From Mycobacterium sp. GA-1285 (GTDB lineage Bacteria > Actinomycetota > Actinomycetes > Mycobacteriales > Mycobacteriaceae): 64,000 nt of DNA. The notes below the pieces were generated by a model that was given only the letters and a program-made list of their open reading frames with translations, was not told the DNA's origin and ran no database searches. The stretch lies in the NCBI RefSeq assembly GCF_001499905.1, contig NZ_LQIS01000001.1, forward strand, positions 62,001 to 126,000, in the 5' to 3' direction. Within the stretch, counting starts at the first letter, position 1, and every line of letters starts with the position of its first letter. This document shows, piece by piece, positions 37,847 to 46,644 of this stretch. The position numbers were made by a program, and so were the translations under genes.

Positions 37847-38734
37847 ATGAACGACCGGGACGTGCAGAAGATGCGACGCCCGGCGCTGTCCCCATCGCGG
37901 GCCGCCGACTTCAAGCAGTGCCCCTTGCTGTACCGCTTCCGCGCGATCGACCGGCTGCCTGAGCCGTCGTCGGTCGCCCAAGTCCGCGGTTCGGTGGTGC
38001 ACGCGGCACTCGAGCAGCTGTTCGCGCTGCCGGCCACCCAGCGCGGTCCGGAAACCGCGATGACGCTTGTCGAGCCGGCATGGGACCGCATCGTCGCCGA
38101 ACAACCCGGCATCGTCGACGAGTTCGCACCTGAGGTGCGGGCCACGCTGCTGACGGAGGCGCGCGCTCTGCTGGCCGACTACTACCGGCTCGAAGATCCG
38201 ACCCGCTTCGACCCGCAGGGGTGCGAACAACGTATCGAGGTCGAACTCGAGGACGGGACGCTGCTGCGCGGATTCGTCGATCGCATCGACGTCGCCCCTA
38301 CGGGTGAGATGCGGGTGGTCGACTACAAGACCGGTAAGGCGCCGCCCGAGGCGCGGGCACTCGCGGAGTTCAAGGCCATGTTCCAGATGAAGTTCTACGC
38401 GGTGGCGCTGTGGCGCTCGCGTGGTGTGGTACCGGCGCGGCTGCGGCTGCTGTACCTGGCCGACGGTCAGATCCTCGACTACACCCCGGACCTCGAGGAG
38501 CTGGCGCGGTTCGAGAAGACCCTGACCGCTATCTGGCGGGCGATTCAGAATGCCGGCGCCACAGGCGATTTCCGTCCGCAGCCGTCGGCGCTCTGCGACT
38601 GGTGCGCCCACCACGCGCACTGCCCGGTGTTCGGTGGTACACCGCCGCCGTATCCGGGCTGGCCCGAGGTACCCGATGAGGGGTCGCCGACCGCTGAGGA
38701 CATCGTGCTCCGCGCAGCGGAGCCTGCTGCGTGA
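37847..38734 (+). CDS. RecB-family exonuclease with Fe-S cluster motif (Rv2119-like)
   Basis: A 295-residue nuclease of the PD-(D/E)XK superfamily. The N-terminal SPSRAADFKQCPLLYRFR supplies one Cys. The active-site core appears as GFVDRIDVAPTGEMRVVDYKTGKAP, with the acidic residues and Lys typical of RecB/Cas4/AddB nucleases. The C-terminal CDWCAHHAHCP provides three more cysteines for a 4Fe-4S cluster. Cofactor and activity are inferred from motifs. Its stop overlaps the GTG of the thioesterase-like gene by 4 nt. Confidence 0.88.
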   Translation: MNDRDVQKMRRPALSPSRAADFKQCPLLYRFRAIDRLPEPSSVAQVRGSVVHAALEQLFALPATQRGPETAMTLVEPAWDRIVAEQPGIVDEFAPEVRATLLTEARALLADYYRLEDPTRFDPQGCEQRIEVELEDGTLLRGFVDRIDVAPTGEMRVVDYKTGKAPPEARALAEFKAMFQMKFYAVALWRSRGVVPARLRLLYLADGQILDYTPDLEELARFEKTLTAIWRAIQNAGATGDFRPQPSALCDWCAHHAHCPVFGGTPPPYPGWPEVPDEGSPTAEDIVLRAAEPAA

Positions 38735-39528
38735 CCGACTCTCACTACCGGCGCATCGGCACGGACGACGAGTTCGAGATCTTCGAGTCCACCAACGGCA
38801 CCCGCAGCAACTGGAATCCCGAACTTCAGCACGGTTCACCACCATTGGCGCTGATGACCAAACACATCGAGGAGCTGGCCGGCGACTCGGGTCTGCGCAT
38901 CGGCCGGTTGACCCTGGACATCCTGGGCGCTATACCCGTCGCGCAGGTGCGGGTCCGGGCATGGGTCGAGCGCCCGGGAGCGCGAATCTCGCTGATGGTG
39001 GCCGAGATGTGTCACACCCGGCCCGACGGCACTCGGCGCGCGGTTGCCCGTGTCACCGCATGGCTGTTGGCGACCAGCGACACGGCCGACGCGGCCACCG
39101 ACCGCTATCCGCCACTTGTCGAGGGCGATGCCGTCGCGGTGCCACACGGCTGGGTCGGCGCGAAAGGTTACCTGGAGACGGTGAGCTGGCGGCGCCAACC
39201 CGACACCGGCGAAACCGGCAACGTGGTCTGGTTGAGTCCACTTGTGCCACTTGTTGATTCGGAGCCGACGACGGCGCTGCAGCGGCTCGCGATGGTCGTG
39301 GACAGCGCCAACGGCGCGGGTGCGGCGTTGGACCCGGAGTCCTTCGTGTTCATGAACACCGACACCGCTGTGCATTTGCACCGCCTGCCGACGGGCGACG
39401 CCTTCGCGGTGCGCGCCCGCGGCTCGATCGGCCCGGATGGAATCGGGGTGACCACTGCCGAACTTTTCGACCGGCAGGGTTTCATCGGCACCTCGGCGCA
39501 GACGCTACTGGTGCAGCGGCGACCGTGA
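38731..39528 (+). CDS. Acyl-CoA thioesterase-like (double hotdog) protein
   Basis: A 265-residue protein with two hotdog-like halves, in the TesB/thioesterase-like superfamily: FEIFESTNGTRSNWNPELQHGSPPLALMTKHIE and VRVRAWVERPGARISLMVAEM in the first, FVFMNTDTAVHLHRLPTGDAFAVRARG and AELFDRQGFIGTSAQTLLVQ in the second. The last Gln/Asp positions resemble the catalytic residues of TesB. Substrate unknown; it is common in mycobacterial lipid metabolism. GTG start, coupled to the RecB-family gene by a 4-nt overlap. Confidence 0.8.
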   Translation: MTDSHYRRIGTDDEFEIFESTNGTRSNWNPELQHGSPPLALMTKHIEELAGDSGLRIGRLTLDILGAIPVAQVRVRAWVERPGARISLMVAEMCHTRPDGTRRAVARVTAWLLATSDTADAATDRYPPLVEGDAVAVPHGWVGAKGYLETVSWRRQPDTGETGNVVWLSPLVPLVDSEPTTALQRLAMVVDSANGAGAALDPESFVFMNTDTAVHLHRLPTGDAFAVRARGSIGPDGIGVTTAELFDRQGFIGTSAQTLLVQRRP

Positions 39529-39741
39529 GCGTGACAGTTGTGTGTCACTCCCTCGCCGGTGGTGGCGGCCGCGCTCTGCGAGATATGCCTCGTTGAGGGC
39601 GCGCTCGGCGGCGATCCGGCGTCGGGGGCGTCGACGCCGAGGCATCGTCGATCGAAGCCAGTCGGCAGCCGGGCTCGCACGTCCAGGGGTGAAGATTTGC
39701 GACGATGTGAGGGCGTCCGCCTTCCCGCTCAGAGTCTGGCT

Positions 39742-41340
39742 TCATCTGCGGCCGGGGGCGGATGCCAGGCGCGCCATTCCGCGGAGGATCCACGGTGTGT
39801 GCCTCGCCATCACGGCCAGGGCTCGGTCGGAGCGGCGCATGGCGCTCCGCGGACCCGGGGTGGGCGTTGATGCTAGTTCGGCTTCGAGTGATCCTGTCCG
39901 CGTGCCGAGGCGATCGACCGCAAAGAGTTGCCACGTGCCGGGCACACCCCGCAACTCGACGCTGCCGCGGTCCTCGAAGCCCGTGCCGGAACCGACGACC
40001 AGGTCACGAACGGTGCGTGAGACGACGATGTCGCCAGCATCGGCCCGGTCGAGGATCCGCGCCGCAATGTGCACGGCGATCCCCCCGATGTCGTTGTCCA
40101 GCAGCAGTTCGCACTCGCCGGTGTGGATACCGGCGCGGATCTCGATGCCCAATGTCGCGGCCTCCGCGCACAAGGCGTTGGCGCAGCGAATGGCCCGAGT
40201 AGGTCCTTCGAATGTGATCAGGTGCCCGTCGCCGGTGTGCTGCACCACGGTGCCGCCGAATCGTTCGGTGAGGTCGGTGGTGATTCCACGAAAACGCTGC
40301 AGCACCGCTCGCCACCGTTCGTCGCCCATAGCCGCGGCACGTGTGGTCGAGGCAACGATGTCCGTGAACAACACAGTCCGTAGGGCGCGATGTGACTGGG
40401 TTGTTGCGGCGTGGCTGCCGGTCAGTAGTTCCTCGATTTCGGCCGCGATCCTGTCTGGCTCCGTGAACCACGGCGCATGGTCGACGCCAGCGAGATCAAC
40501 CATGCGTGCCCCGGGAATGTGATCGGCAAGGTATCGGCCGCACTGCACTGGAACCACAGGGTCGTCGCACGCGTGAAGAACGAGTGTCGGCACATCGACC
40601 GTGGGCAGGATTGGCCTGACATCGATCCGAAATCCTGCCGCGGCTGTCGTTCGCGCCATCCCTGGGCTGGCGAACATGCGCTCCAACATTCCGGCTACGC
40701 GTGTCGAGCGGACACCAGAAATGACTGTCTTGGATGCCTCACCGCTGCCCCATGCCGATCGGATGGCCCGGAGGAATCGCTGCGCGTGGGCGATCCACTC
40801 CACCGACGCCACGTAGTCCTCACCCAGCTCGCGCACCGCGCGCGCCCGCAACTCCACCGGGTCGAGTTCGACGTCATCCCAGGCGTGGAAGAAGTTGTAC
40901 GCCGTCGTACCGGCGAGAATCAATGCCCGCGTTCGGGCCGGTCTCGTTGTGGCGAAGAGAATGGCAGCCGGGCCGCCTTCGCTCACACCGAGAAGGGCCG
41001 CCTTCCCGAAGCCCGCGGCATCCATGACGGCCTCGATCTCGGCTGCTCGGTCGTCCAGTGTAGGAAGCCGTGGGACGGGGTCCGACAATCCCACTCCGGC
41101 CTTGTCGAACAGGAGGATGCGAGCGAACTTGCCCAAATTCTCCATTAGGGACTCGAATTCGGGGAGCGTCCAATACAGCTCGACGTGGCTGGCGAACGAC
41201 CCCGCCCACACCAACTCCACGGGGCCCTCACCGAACACCTGATACGCCAGGCTGAGATCGCCGCAAGGTGCATACGACGTTTCCGCCACAGCGATCAGCG
41301 TACTGCGGCCCGACACTCGACGTACCTTCCAATGCATCAT
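39742..41340 (-). CDS. Alpha/beta-hydrolase fused to class III nucleotide cyclase
   Basis: Up to 532 residues with two parts. The N-terminal alpha/beta-hydrolase has a complete-looking triad: Ser in LLGVSEGGPA, Asp in HACDDPVVP, His in GVDHAPWF. The C-terminal cyclase (about 350-500) has metal aspartates in LFTDIVAST and HTGDGHLITF. The adenine-selecting Lys position reads Gln (VVQHTGDG), and the expected transition-state Asn is His (AVHIAAR), the form I recall in related hydrolase-cyclases. Cyclase activity is therefore uncertain. Start is unresolved: ATG at 41340 or 41337, or GTG at 41289, which gives a normal VAETSYA N-terminus. Upstream sequence in this frame is antisense to a cyclase relic. 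The gene is absent here in M. tuberculosis. Confidence 0.75.
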   Translation of the reverse strand: MMHWKVRRVSGRSTLIAVAETSYAPCGDLSLAYQVFGEGPVELVWAGSFASHVELYWTLPEFESLMENLGKFARILLFDKAGVGLSDPVPRLPTLDDRAAEIEAVMDAAGFGKAALLGVSEGGPAAILFATTRPARTRALILAGTTAYNFFHAWDDVELDPVELRARAVRELGEDYVASVEWIAHAQRFLRAIRSAWGSGEASKTVISGVRSTRVAGMLERMFASPGMARTTAAAGFRIDVRPILPTVDVPTLVLHACDDPVVPVQCGRYLADHIPGARMVDLAGVDHAPWFTEPDRIAAEIEELLTGSHAATTQSHRALRTVLFTDIVASTTRAAAMGDERWRAVLQRFRGITTDLTERFGGTVVQHTGDGHLITFEGPTRAIRCANALCAEAATLGIEIRAGIHTGECELLLDNDIGGIAVHIAARILDRADAGDIVVSRTVRDLVVGSGTGFEDRGSVELRGVPGTWQLFAVDRLGTRTGSLEAELASTPTPGPRSAMRRSDRALAVMARHTPWILRGMARLASAPGRR

Positions 41341-41371
41341 CCCCCGGGCACGACAACGGCGGCTCACCGCG

Positions 41372-41594
41372 CACATCGGCGCTTGCGAGATCCGCGGCGC
41401 GATGACATCGGCGGAATCGCGGTGCACATCGGCGCGCGAGTGAGCGCGCGGGCCGGACCGAATGGGGTATTGGTGTCGTGCACGTTGCGCGACCTGGTTG
41501 ATGGGGTCGGGTTTGGGGTCGAGGACCGCGGCCCGCACGAACTCGAGGGCGTTCGGCCGACGGCAGCTGTCAGCTGTCGTGTCGACATGACGAT
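41372..41594 (+). pseudogene. Relic of a class III cyclase C-terminus, frameshifted
   Basis: The plus strand reads HIGACEIRG from 41372, then after two extra bases (41399-41400) DDIGGIAVHIGARVSARAG and, further on, VLVSCTLRDLVDGVGFGVEDRGPHELEGV. This is the conserved end of a cyclase domain. The intact neighbour has the equivalent IHTGECELLLDNDIGGIAVHIAARI and LVVGSGTGFEDRGSVELRGV. No start or upstream domain remains. It lies opposite and immediately upstream of the hydrolase-cyclase, so it is probably the remnant of a second, divergent copy. Confidence 0.7.
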
Positions 41595-41626
41595 GATGGT
41601 GAGAACGTCGGCGGCTCAGTGCTGTA

Positions 41627-43162
41627 TCACAGAGGGATCGACCCTTGTAGGGCCTTCGCCGCAAGTGCATGCGTGCGGGCGAACTTCTTCAGCCGGCGGG
41701 AGAAGTTGTGGAAGAGCACGACTTGGACGCCTCGTTCCTCAAGGAGGCGAACGAAGTCGATCAGCGCCTCCTCGCTGGAATGCGCGGTCCAGGGACTTGT
41801 ATCGATGCCCTGCCCGACTAGGTCCGCACCTCGCCCGATCGACAGCACTCGCGCCTCTGGTGGCGCGGCGAATCGATCGCCTGAGGCGTTTGGATCTATG
41901 AGCCAGATCCGGCGACCCGCTGGTAGGGCTTGAGTATGGTCGAGCCAATAGAGCCAAACAGACTCTGCCCACGCTGACATAGATCTGCCGTACTGCGCCC
42001 GAAGCAGCGGATCAAGGGATAAATGATCTCGGCGGATGAAGGCGTCGTGCACGGCTTTTACGACGCTGCGCACTGTCCCGGAGGCGAGGTAACTGACCGT
42101 GCCCCGTAACGGACTTTCCTTCCCGATGTGGAAGAGGTCAGCGAGCGCGTACGTCAGTTGATCTGGTGCACCGACCAATACGATGTCGGAAGCCCCAAGC
42201 GACAACACCTCTCCAGCCACTTCGTGGTTGCTCGCACCAGCCGGCCGTCCGGCCATCGTGGCGTCAAGCAGAACTGTGCATTGACGATCCTGCGGCAAAA
42301 CGTCGAGGAGCTCTGCCTCTACAGAGTGACGCGCGGTCCGCAATACGACATCGCCTGTGTAAAGCAGAGCACGACGCCCATCGTCGAGCAGGTACGCGAC
42401 CGAACCTGGAACATGCGGCACCGAGACAACCTGAACCTGGATGGCGCCGATCCGGAAATCCAGGCCAGGTTCGACCAGCGTGAGGTGGCCGATCCTTTCG
42501 ACACGCGAGCCGAGAAGGAGACAAGTGATCTTCGACATGATGACGGGCAGTCCGCCGATGAAACCGTCCAAAACGGCGCCGGCATGATCGCGATGCCCGT
42601 GCGAAAGCAAGACTGCTACGTCATCCGAGTCCCCGACGAGTTCGGGTCCGAAGCCCACATCGAGGAGTGCTGACCCTGTGTCGAATCGCACCCGAATTGC
42701 GGTCCCGGCCTCAGCACCGGATCCTGCGGACTCGACCGATACCATCGACGAGGGGCCGTCTATCTCGAGGCCGACCGACTTGGGCACGCGGCTGCGCACC
42801 CACCTCGCACTCGCCAGTCGTTCGCCGGTCACCAAGGGGTACCACCCAGTCTCAGCAACGACGTCTGACGCGCGATGATGTAGCACCTCCCGTATGACTG
42901 GGTCCGACAGGGTGGAGCAGAGGGCAATCGTGTACCGAAACCCGTCGTCGCCGTGGACAAAATCGATGAGGCGAACCCCTGTGATATTGGACGCTGGTTG
43001 GCCGAAGAGCTTCCAAACCGTGTCGAGGAACCCGGCCGCGGGCAATGGAGAAGGGCGCGACTCAACGGAGAGCAATTCCCGTGCGCGCTTCCTTGGGCCG
43101 AACCAGGCCTTGGTGGTCCGCTCGACAATCGGGTTCCATGCGGCCGATCTCTGATCCGCCAT
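41627..43162 (-). CDS. Metallo-beta-lactamase fold protein with beta-CASP-like C-terminus, putative nuclease
   Basis: A 511-residue protein I cannot assign to a named family. Residues 1 to about 150 match nothing I know. The MBL core has the metal motif SHGHRDH (His188, His190, Asp192, His193), then His250 in VPHVPGS and Asp271 in YTGDV. After an insertion of about 180 residues comes SPWTAHSSEEALIDFVRLLEERGVQVVLFHN. It resembles the beta-CASP/RMMBL ending (SGHAS...PVHG) of RNase J/CPSF-type nucleases, with His461 and His485 as last ligands. Lower GC than neighbours, and cyclase and NTF2 relics on either side, suggest a mobile or foreign origin. No partner gene is visible. Confidence 0.65.
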   Translation of the reverse strand: MADQRSAAWNPIVERTTKAWFGPRKRARELLSVESRPSPLPAAGFLDTVWKLFGQPASNITGVRLIDFVHGDDGFRYTIALCSTLSDPVIREVLHHRASDVVAETGWYPLVTGERLASARWVRSRVPKSVGLEIDGPSSMVSVESAGSGAEAGTAIRVRFDTGSALLDVGFGPELVGDSDDVAVLLSHGHRDHAGAVLDGFIGGLPVIMSKITCLLLGSRVERIGHLTLVEPGLDFRIGAIQVQVVSVPHVPGSVAYLLDDGRRALLYTGDVVLRTARHSVEAELLDVLPQDRQCTVLLDATMAGRPAGASNHEVAGEVLSLGASDIVLVGAPDQLTYALADLFHIGKESPLRGTVSYLASGTVRSVVKAVHDAFIRRDHLSLDPLLRAQYGRSMSAWAESVWLYWLDHTQALPAGRRIWLIDPNASGDRFAAPPEARVLSIGRGADLVGQGIDTSPWTAHSSEEALIDFVRLLEERGVQVVLFHNFSRRLKKFARTHALAAKALQGSIPL

Positions 43163-43247
43163 GGCTCTCCATCCTCACCGCGCGTTGACACAAATGGTAG
43201 ATAGGCCCAGCCGCTGTCCGAGACGAATGGACCGCGTCACCGACCTG

Positions 43248-43484
43248 TTACACCAAGCCTTCGGTTCTGATAAGCAAGCTGATCGAGGCGTTCGAGTTGG
43301 ATCCCGGCGACGCACTTGCGGTGCGCGAACTTCCACTGACCTTCGTGCCGCGAATACCGGGTTTGTGCAGCGTTGCCGGCAGTGCGACGTCGCCGCGATC
43401 CATCGCACGACAGTATCGGAGAACGAGATCGCGGATCTCGTCCTTGGCGATCAGTGCGTCGGAATACGAGACCGCCGTGGGCAT
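43248..43484 (-). pseudogene. Truncated NTF2/SnoaL-like protein remnant
   Basis: An open frame of 78 codons. Its first 35 residues, DALIAKDEIRDLVLRYCRAMDRGDVALPATLH, are the conserved N-terminal helix of SnoaL/NTF2-like proteins. After this the sequence becomes low-complexity Ser/Arg and stops, whereas the family continues for about 100 more residues. I read it as a deletion or frameshift remnant. It fills most of the 346-nt gap between the metallo-beta-lactamase gene and the flavoprotein gene; I see nothing else in that gap. Confidence 0.5.
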
Positions 43485-43508
43485 GCATCGACGAAATTCG
43501 AACGTCGG

Positions 43509-44879
43509 TCAGGCCAGCGGCGTCATCTCCTGCAGCATCGTCGGCACCAACTCACTGACCGTCGGGTGGATGTGCATCGTGCGCGAGATCGCGGTGTAAG
43601 GCTCCTCGGCGGTCATGATGTCGAGAATCGAGTGGATCACCTCGTCACCACCGACGCCGAGGATCGCCGCGCCCAGGATCTGCTCGGTCTCCGCGTCGAC
43701 GACCACCTTCATGAAGCCCTGCGTTTCCCCCTTTTCCACCGCGCGACCGACCCGTGTCATCGGACGCTTGCCGATCAACGCCTTTCGCCCCGACTCACGC
43801 ACCTGCGCCTCGGTCATCCCCGCCCGGCCCAGCGGCGGGTCGATGTAGAGCGCATACGTCGTGATGCGGTCGCTGACGCGACGCGGGTCGTCGTCGAGGA
43901 GGTTTGCCGCGACGATCTCGAAGTCGTTGTACGACGTGTGCGTGAACGCACCCTTGCCGTTGCAGTCGCCCATGGCCCAGATGTGTTCGACATTGGTGCG
44001 CAACTGATCGTCGACGACGATGTAACCGCGGGCGTCTGTTTCGACTCCCGCATTCTCAAGCCCGAGGTCGTCGGTGTTCGGCGTGCGTCCGACCGCGACG
44101 AGCAGATGGGTCCCTGCGATCGGCGGAGCACCGTCGCTCGCGATGACCTCGAAGCCGCTGTGGGTCTTGGTGAATCGGATCGCGTCGGCGTCGAGGACGA
44201 TATCGATGCCCTCGGCCTCCAGGATGTCTTTCACCGCGGCCGAGACGTCCTCGTCCTCACGCGAGGCCAGCCGCGGCCCCTTCTCCACGACGGTGACCGC
44301 TGCCCCGAAGCGGCGGTACATCTGCGCGAACTCCAGCGCGATGTAGCTACCGCCGATGATGACGAGATGCTCGGGAACCGTGTCGATTTCGAGAATGCCG
44401 ACATTCGTGAGGTAGTCGATGTCGGCGAGCCCGGGCATGTCGGGTGCGACGGCGCGCCCGCCGACGTTGAGGAAGATACGGTCCCCGTGGAGAATCCGGT
44501 CGTCGACGCTGATCGTGTGCGGATCGGAGAAGCGTGCGTGGCCGCGGATGAACGTGCACCCGTCCATGCCTTCGAGCCAGGACTCGACGCCGTCACGGTC
44601 ACCGAGCACGATATTGTCCTTGCGCGCCTTGACCTTCGCCATATCGACGCGCACGTCGCCTGTGCCGACACCGTATTCGGCGCCCCGGCGGGCCAGGTGG
44701 GCGGCATGCGCGCTGGCCACCAGAGTCTTGGTGGGTATACATCCGGTGTTCACGCATGTTCCGCCGACGAGTTTGCGTTCGATCACCGCGACCTTCTGTC
44801 CCGCCTGCGTGAGCCTACCCGCCAGCGGCGGTCCGGCCTGCCCGGCGCCGACGATGATCGCGTCGAATTGCTCTGTCAC
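43509..44879 (-). CDS. Pyridine nucleotide-disulfide oxidoreductase (MerA/Lpd-like)
   Basis: A 456-residue flavoprotein. FAD-binding IIVGAGQAGPPLAGRL at the N-terminus is followed by the redox disulfide GGTCVNTGCIPTK (CxxxxC), NAD-binding VIIGGSYIALEFAQ, a second FAD contact HIWAMGDCNGKG, and the dimer-interface HIHPTVSELVPT with the catalytic His-Glu pair. It resembles mercuric reductases but has no N-terminal HMA domain and no vicinal C-terminal cysteines, so mercury reduction is not supported. Substrate unknown. It lies 10 nt downstream of the DUF4126 gene. Confidence 0.85.
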   Translation of the reverse strand: MTEQFDAIIVGAGQAGPPLAGRLTQAGQKVAVIERKLVGGTCVNTGCIPTKTLVASAHAAHLARRGAEYGVGTGDVRVDMAKVKARKDNIVLGDRDGVESWLEGMDGCTFIRGHARFSDPHTISVDDRILHGDRIFLNVGGRAVAPDMPGLADIDYLTNVGILEIDTVPEHLVIIGGSYIALEFAQMYRRFGAAVTVVEKGPRLASREDEDVSAAVKDILEAEGIDIVLDADAIRFTKTHSGFEVIASDGAPPIAGTHLLVAVGRTPNTDDLGLENAGVETDARGYIVVDDQLRTNVEHIWAMGDCNGKGAFTHTSYNDFEIVAANLLDDDPRRVSDRITTYALYIDPPLGRAGMTEAQVRESGRKALIGKRPMTRVGRAVEKGETQGFMKVVVDAETEQILGAAILGVGGDEVIHSILDIMTAEEPYTAISRTMHIHPTVSELVPTMLQEMTPLA

Positions 44880-44889
44880 AGTTCGCCCT

Positions 44890-45372
44890 TCACACCAGGC
44901 TGACCAGGAACGCGATCAGGAAGCCGCCCCCCACCGCGACGATGTCTTCGAGTATGGCGCCCGGGCGGTCCTGACCGTTGCGCAGGTCGGCGAAACGCTG
45001 ACGTGCGGCCGCTCCGCCCATCGTGCCCAGCACCGCGCCGATGAGACCCGCTCCGAGCGCACTGTACGTATGAAAGGACGCACTGCCGATCACCGCTCCC
45101 GCGAATGCGCCCATGATGAGCCGCGTGATGAATTGCGGCGCCGTCCTACGGCTGGGTGTGCTCGGCAGCTGATCGGTGACCAGTTCGATGAGCAGGAAGA
45201 TGGTCAACACCGTGACCGTGACCGGATGAGCCATCCACTCCGACCATTTCCCGTCCACGTCGATCCACCCCAGCAGTGCGCCCCAGGACACCACCGCCGG
45301 TGCGGTGAGTGCGCGCAGGCCGGCTATGACGCCGACCAGCAATGCGAGTACCAGAATCAGGACCTGCGTCAT
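44890..45372 (-). CDS. DUF4126 integral membrane protein (Rv2120c-like)
   Basis: A 160-residue protein with about four membrane helices (VLILVLALLVGVIAGLRAL, VTVTVLTIFLLIELV, LIMGAFAGAVIGSASF, DIVAVGGGFLIAFLVSLV). The glycine-rich repeated hairpins are typical of DUF4126. Function unknown. It matches M. tuberculosis Rv2120c in size and in its position after hisG. It probably starts a two-gene unit with the flavoprotein. Confidence 0.85.
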   Translation of the reverse strand: MTQVLILVLALLVGVIAGLRALTAPAVVSWGALLGWIDVDGKWSEWMAHPVTVTVLTIFLLIELVTDQLPSTPSRRTAPQFITRLIMGAFAGAVIGSASFHTYSALGAGLIGAVLGTMGGAAARQRFADLRNGQDRPGAILEDIVAVGGGFLIAFLVSLV

Positions 45373-45439
45373 AGCGACCTCCGGCCGGTGTTATGGACCT
45401 CCGGACGCTAACACGCAGGCTGGACCGGGTCGCGCCGAA

Positions 45440-46291
45440 TCACAAGCGACAGAATCGAATGTCGGAGGCCAGGATCGCCTTGGCGCCGATCGAGGCGAGT
45501 TCGTCCATGATCTTGTTGACGTCGCGGCGAGGCACCAACGCGCGCACCGCCACCCACGCCGGGTCTGCGAGCGGAGCGATCGTCGGCGACTCCAAACCGG
45601 GGGTCACCGCCGTCGCGCTGTCGAGCACGCTGCGGGGGCAGTCGTAATCGAGCATCAGGTACTGCTGGCCACGAACCACACCCTGCACACGGGCCACCAA
45701 CTGGGCGCCGGTGGGGCTGTCCGTCGCGCCATCCCGCTCGATCAGCACCGCCTCTGAGTCACAGAGGGAATCGCCGAACGCCACGAGGTTGTGCAGTCCC
45801 AATGTGCGTCCGGAGCCGACCACGTCGGCGATCGCGTCGGCGACGCCGAGCTGCACGGAGATCTCCACCGCCCCGTCGAGCCGGATCACCGTCGCCTCAA
45901 TGCCCCGCGCCGCCAGATCTTTTCGCACCAGGTTCGGGAACGCGGTCGCGATCCGCTTACCCGCCAAATGCTCGACCCGCCAATCGCGTCCGGCCGGCGC
46001 CGCATACCGGAACGATGACGAGCCGAAGCCCAACGCCAATCGCTCCCGCACCGGCGCATCCGATTCGGCGGCCAGATCGCGGCCGGTGATCCCGAAATCC
46101 AGTTGCCCCGATCCGACATAGATCGCAATGTCCTTGGGGCGCAGGAAGAAGAACTCGACATTGTTGACCGGATCGACGACCGTGAGGTCTTTCGGGTCGG
46201 TGCGGCGCCGGTAACCGGCTTCGGAGAGGATCTCGCTGGCCGGTTCGGAGAGTGTGCCCTTGTTGGGGACGGCGACGCGAAGAGGGGACAT
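45440..46291 (-). CDS. hisG: ATP phosphoribosyltransferase HisG (long form)
   Basis: A 283-residue cytosolic enzyme that catalyses the first step of histidine synthesis (ATP plus PRPP). The N-terminal catalytic part contains [44 protein letters not shown] and the PRPP loop in [13 protein letters not shown]. The C-terminal regulatory ACT-like domain (about 210-283) marks the long, histidine-feedback-inhibited form. The start at MSPLRVAVP was chosen over an upstream in-frame ATG that overlaps hisE. It lies 32 nt downstream of hisE. Confidence 0.95.
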   Translation of the reverse strand: MSPLRVAVPNKGTLSEPASEILSEAGYRRRTDPKDLTVVDPVNNVEFFFLRPKDIAIYVGSGQLDFGITGRDLAAESDAPVRERLALGFGSSSFRYAAPAGRDWRVEHLAGKRIATAFPNLVRKDLAARGIEATVIRLDGAVEISVQLGVADAIADVVGSGRTLGLHNLVAFGDSLCDSEAVLIERDGATDSPTGAQLVARVQGVVRGQQYLMLDYDCPRSVLDSATAVTPGLESPTIAPLADPAWVAVRALVPRRDVNKIMDELASIGAKAILASDIRFCRL

Positions 46292-46323
46292 CGGCGAGGA
46301 GCCTCTCGGGCGAAGAGCAGACA

Positions 46324-46605
46324 TCACAGCTTCTCGTAGATGTCGTCGAGTGTGAGGCCGCGCGAGAGCATCAGCACCTGTGTCCAGTACAGGAGCTGGC
46401 TGATCTCCTCGGCGAGCGCGTCATCGCTTTCGTGTTCGGCCGCCAGCCACACCTCGCCGGCTTCCTCGAGGATCTTCTTGCCGATCCCGTGCACGCCGCC
46501 GTCCAGTGCGGCGACGGTGCCGCTACCGGCGGGGCGGGAACGGGCGCGTTCGCTGAGCTCAGCGAACAGGGCGTCGAAGGTCTTCACGGCACGCGATTGT
46601 GTCAC
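46324..46605 (-). CDS. hisE: Phosphoribosyl-ATP pyrophosphohydrolase HisE
   Basis: A 93-residue MazG-fold pyrophosphatase for the second step of histidine synthesis, converting PR-ATP to PR-AMP. The core [16 protein letters not shown]...[14 protein letters not shown] has the Glu-rich metal-binding motif. The stand-alone form, separate from HisI, and pairing with hisG match M. tuberculosis. GTG start at 46605; the same frame has a second GTG seven codons in. Confidence 0.95.
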   Translation of the reverse strand: MTQSRAVKTFDALFAELSERARSRPAGSGTVAALDGGVHGIGKKILEEAGEVWLAAEHESDDALAEEISQLLYWTQVLMLSRGLTLDDIYEKL

Positions 46606-46644
46606 GCTCGCACCCGTCAGGTCACGCCGGTTTGCCTGCCCCCG

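Noticed and set aside
39529..39741. Gene in the gap between the thioesterase-like and hydrolase-cyclase genes
   Set aside because: Open frames here are Arg/Pro-rich shadows with no start or domain support; it is the convergent 3' region of both neighbours.
41341..41670. N-terminal extension of the hydrolase-cyclase to 642 residues
   Set aside because: The extension is the antisense of the plus-strand cyclase relic and reaches into the 3' end of the next gene.
43509..44879. Mercuric reductase (MerA)
   Set aside because: It has the CxxxxC disulfide but lacks the C-terminal vicinal cysteines and HMA domain, and no mer genes are nearby.
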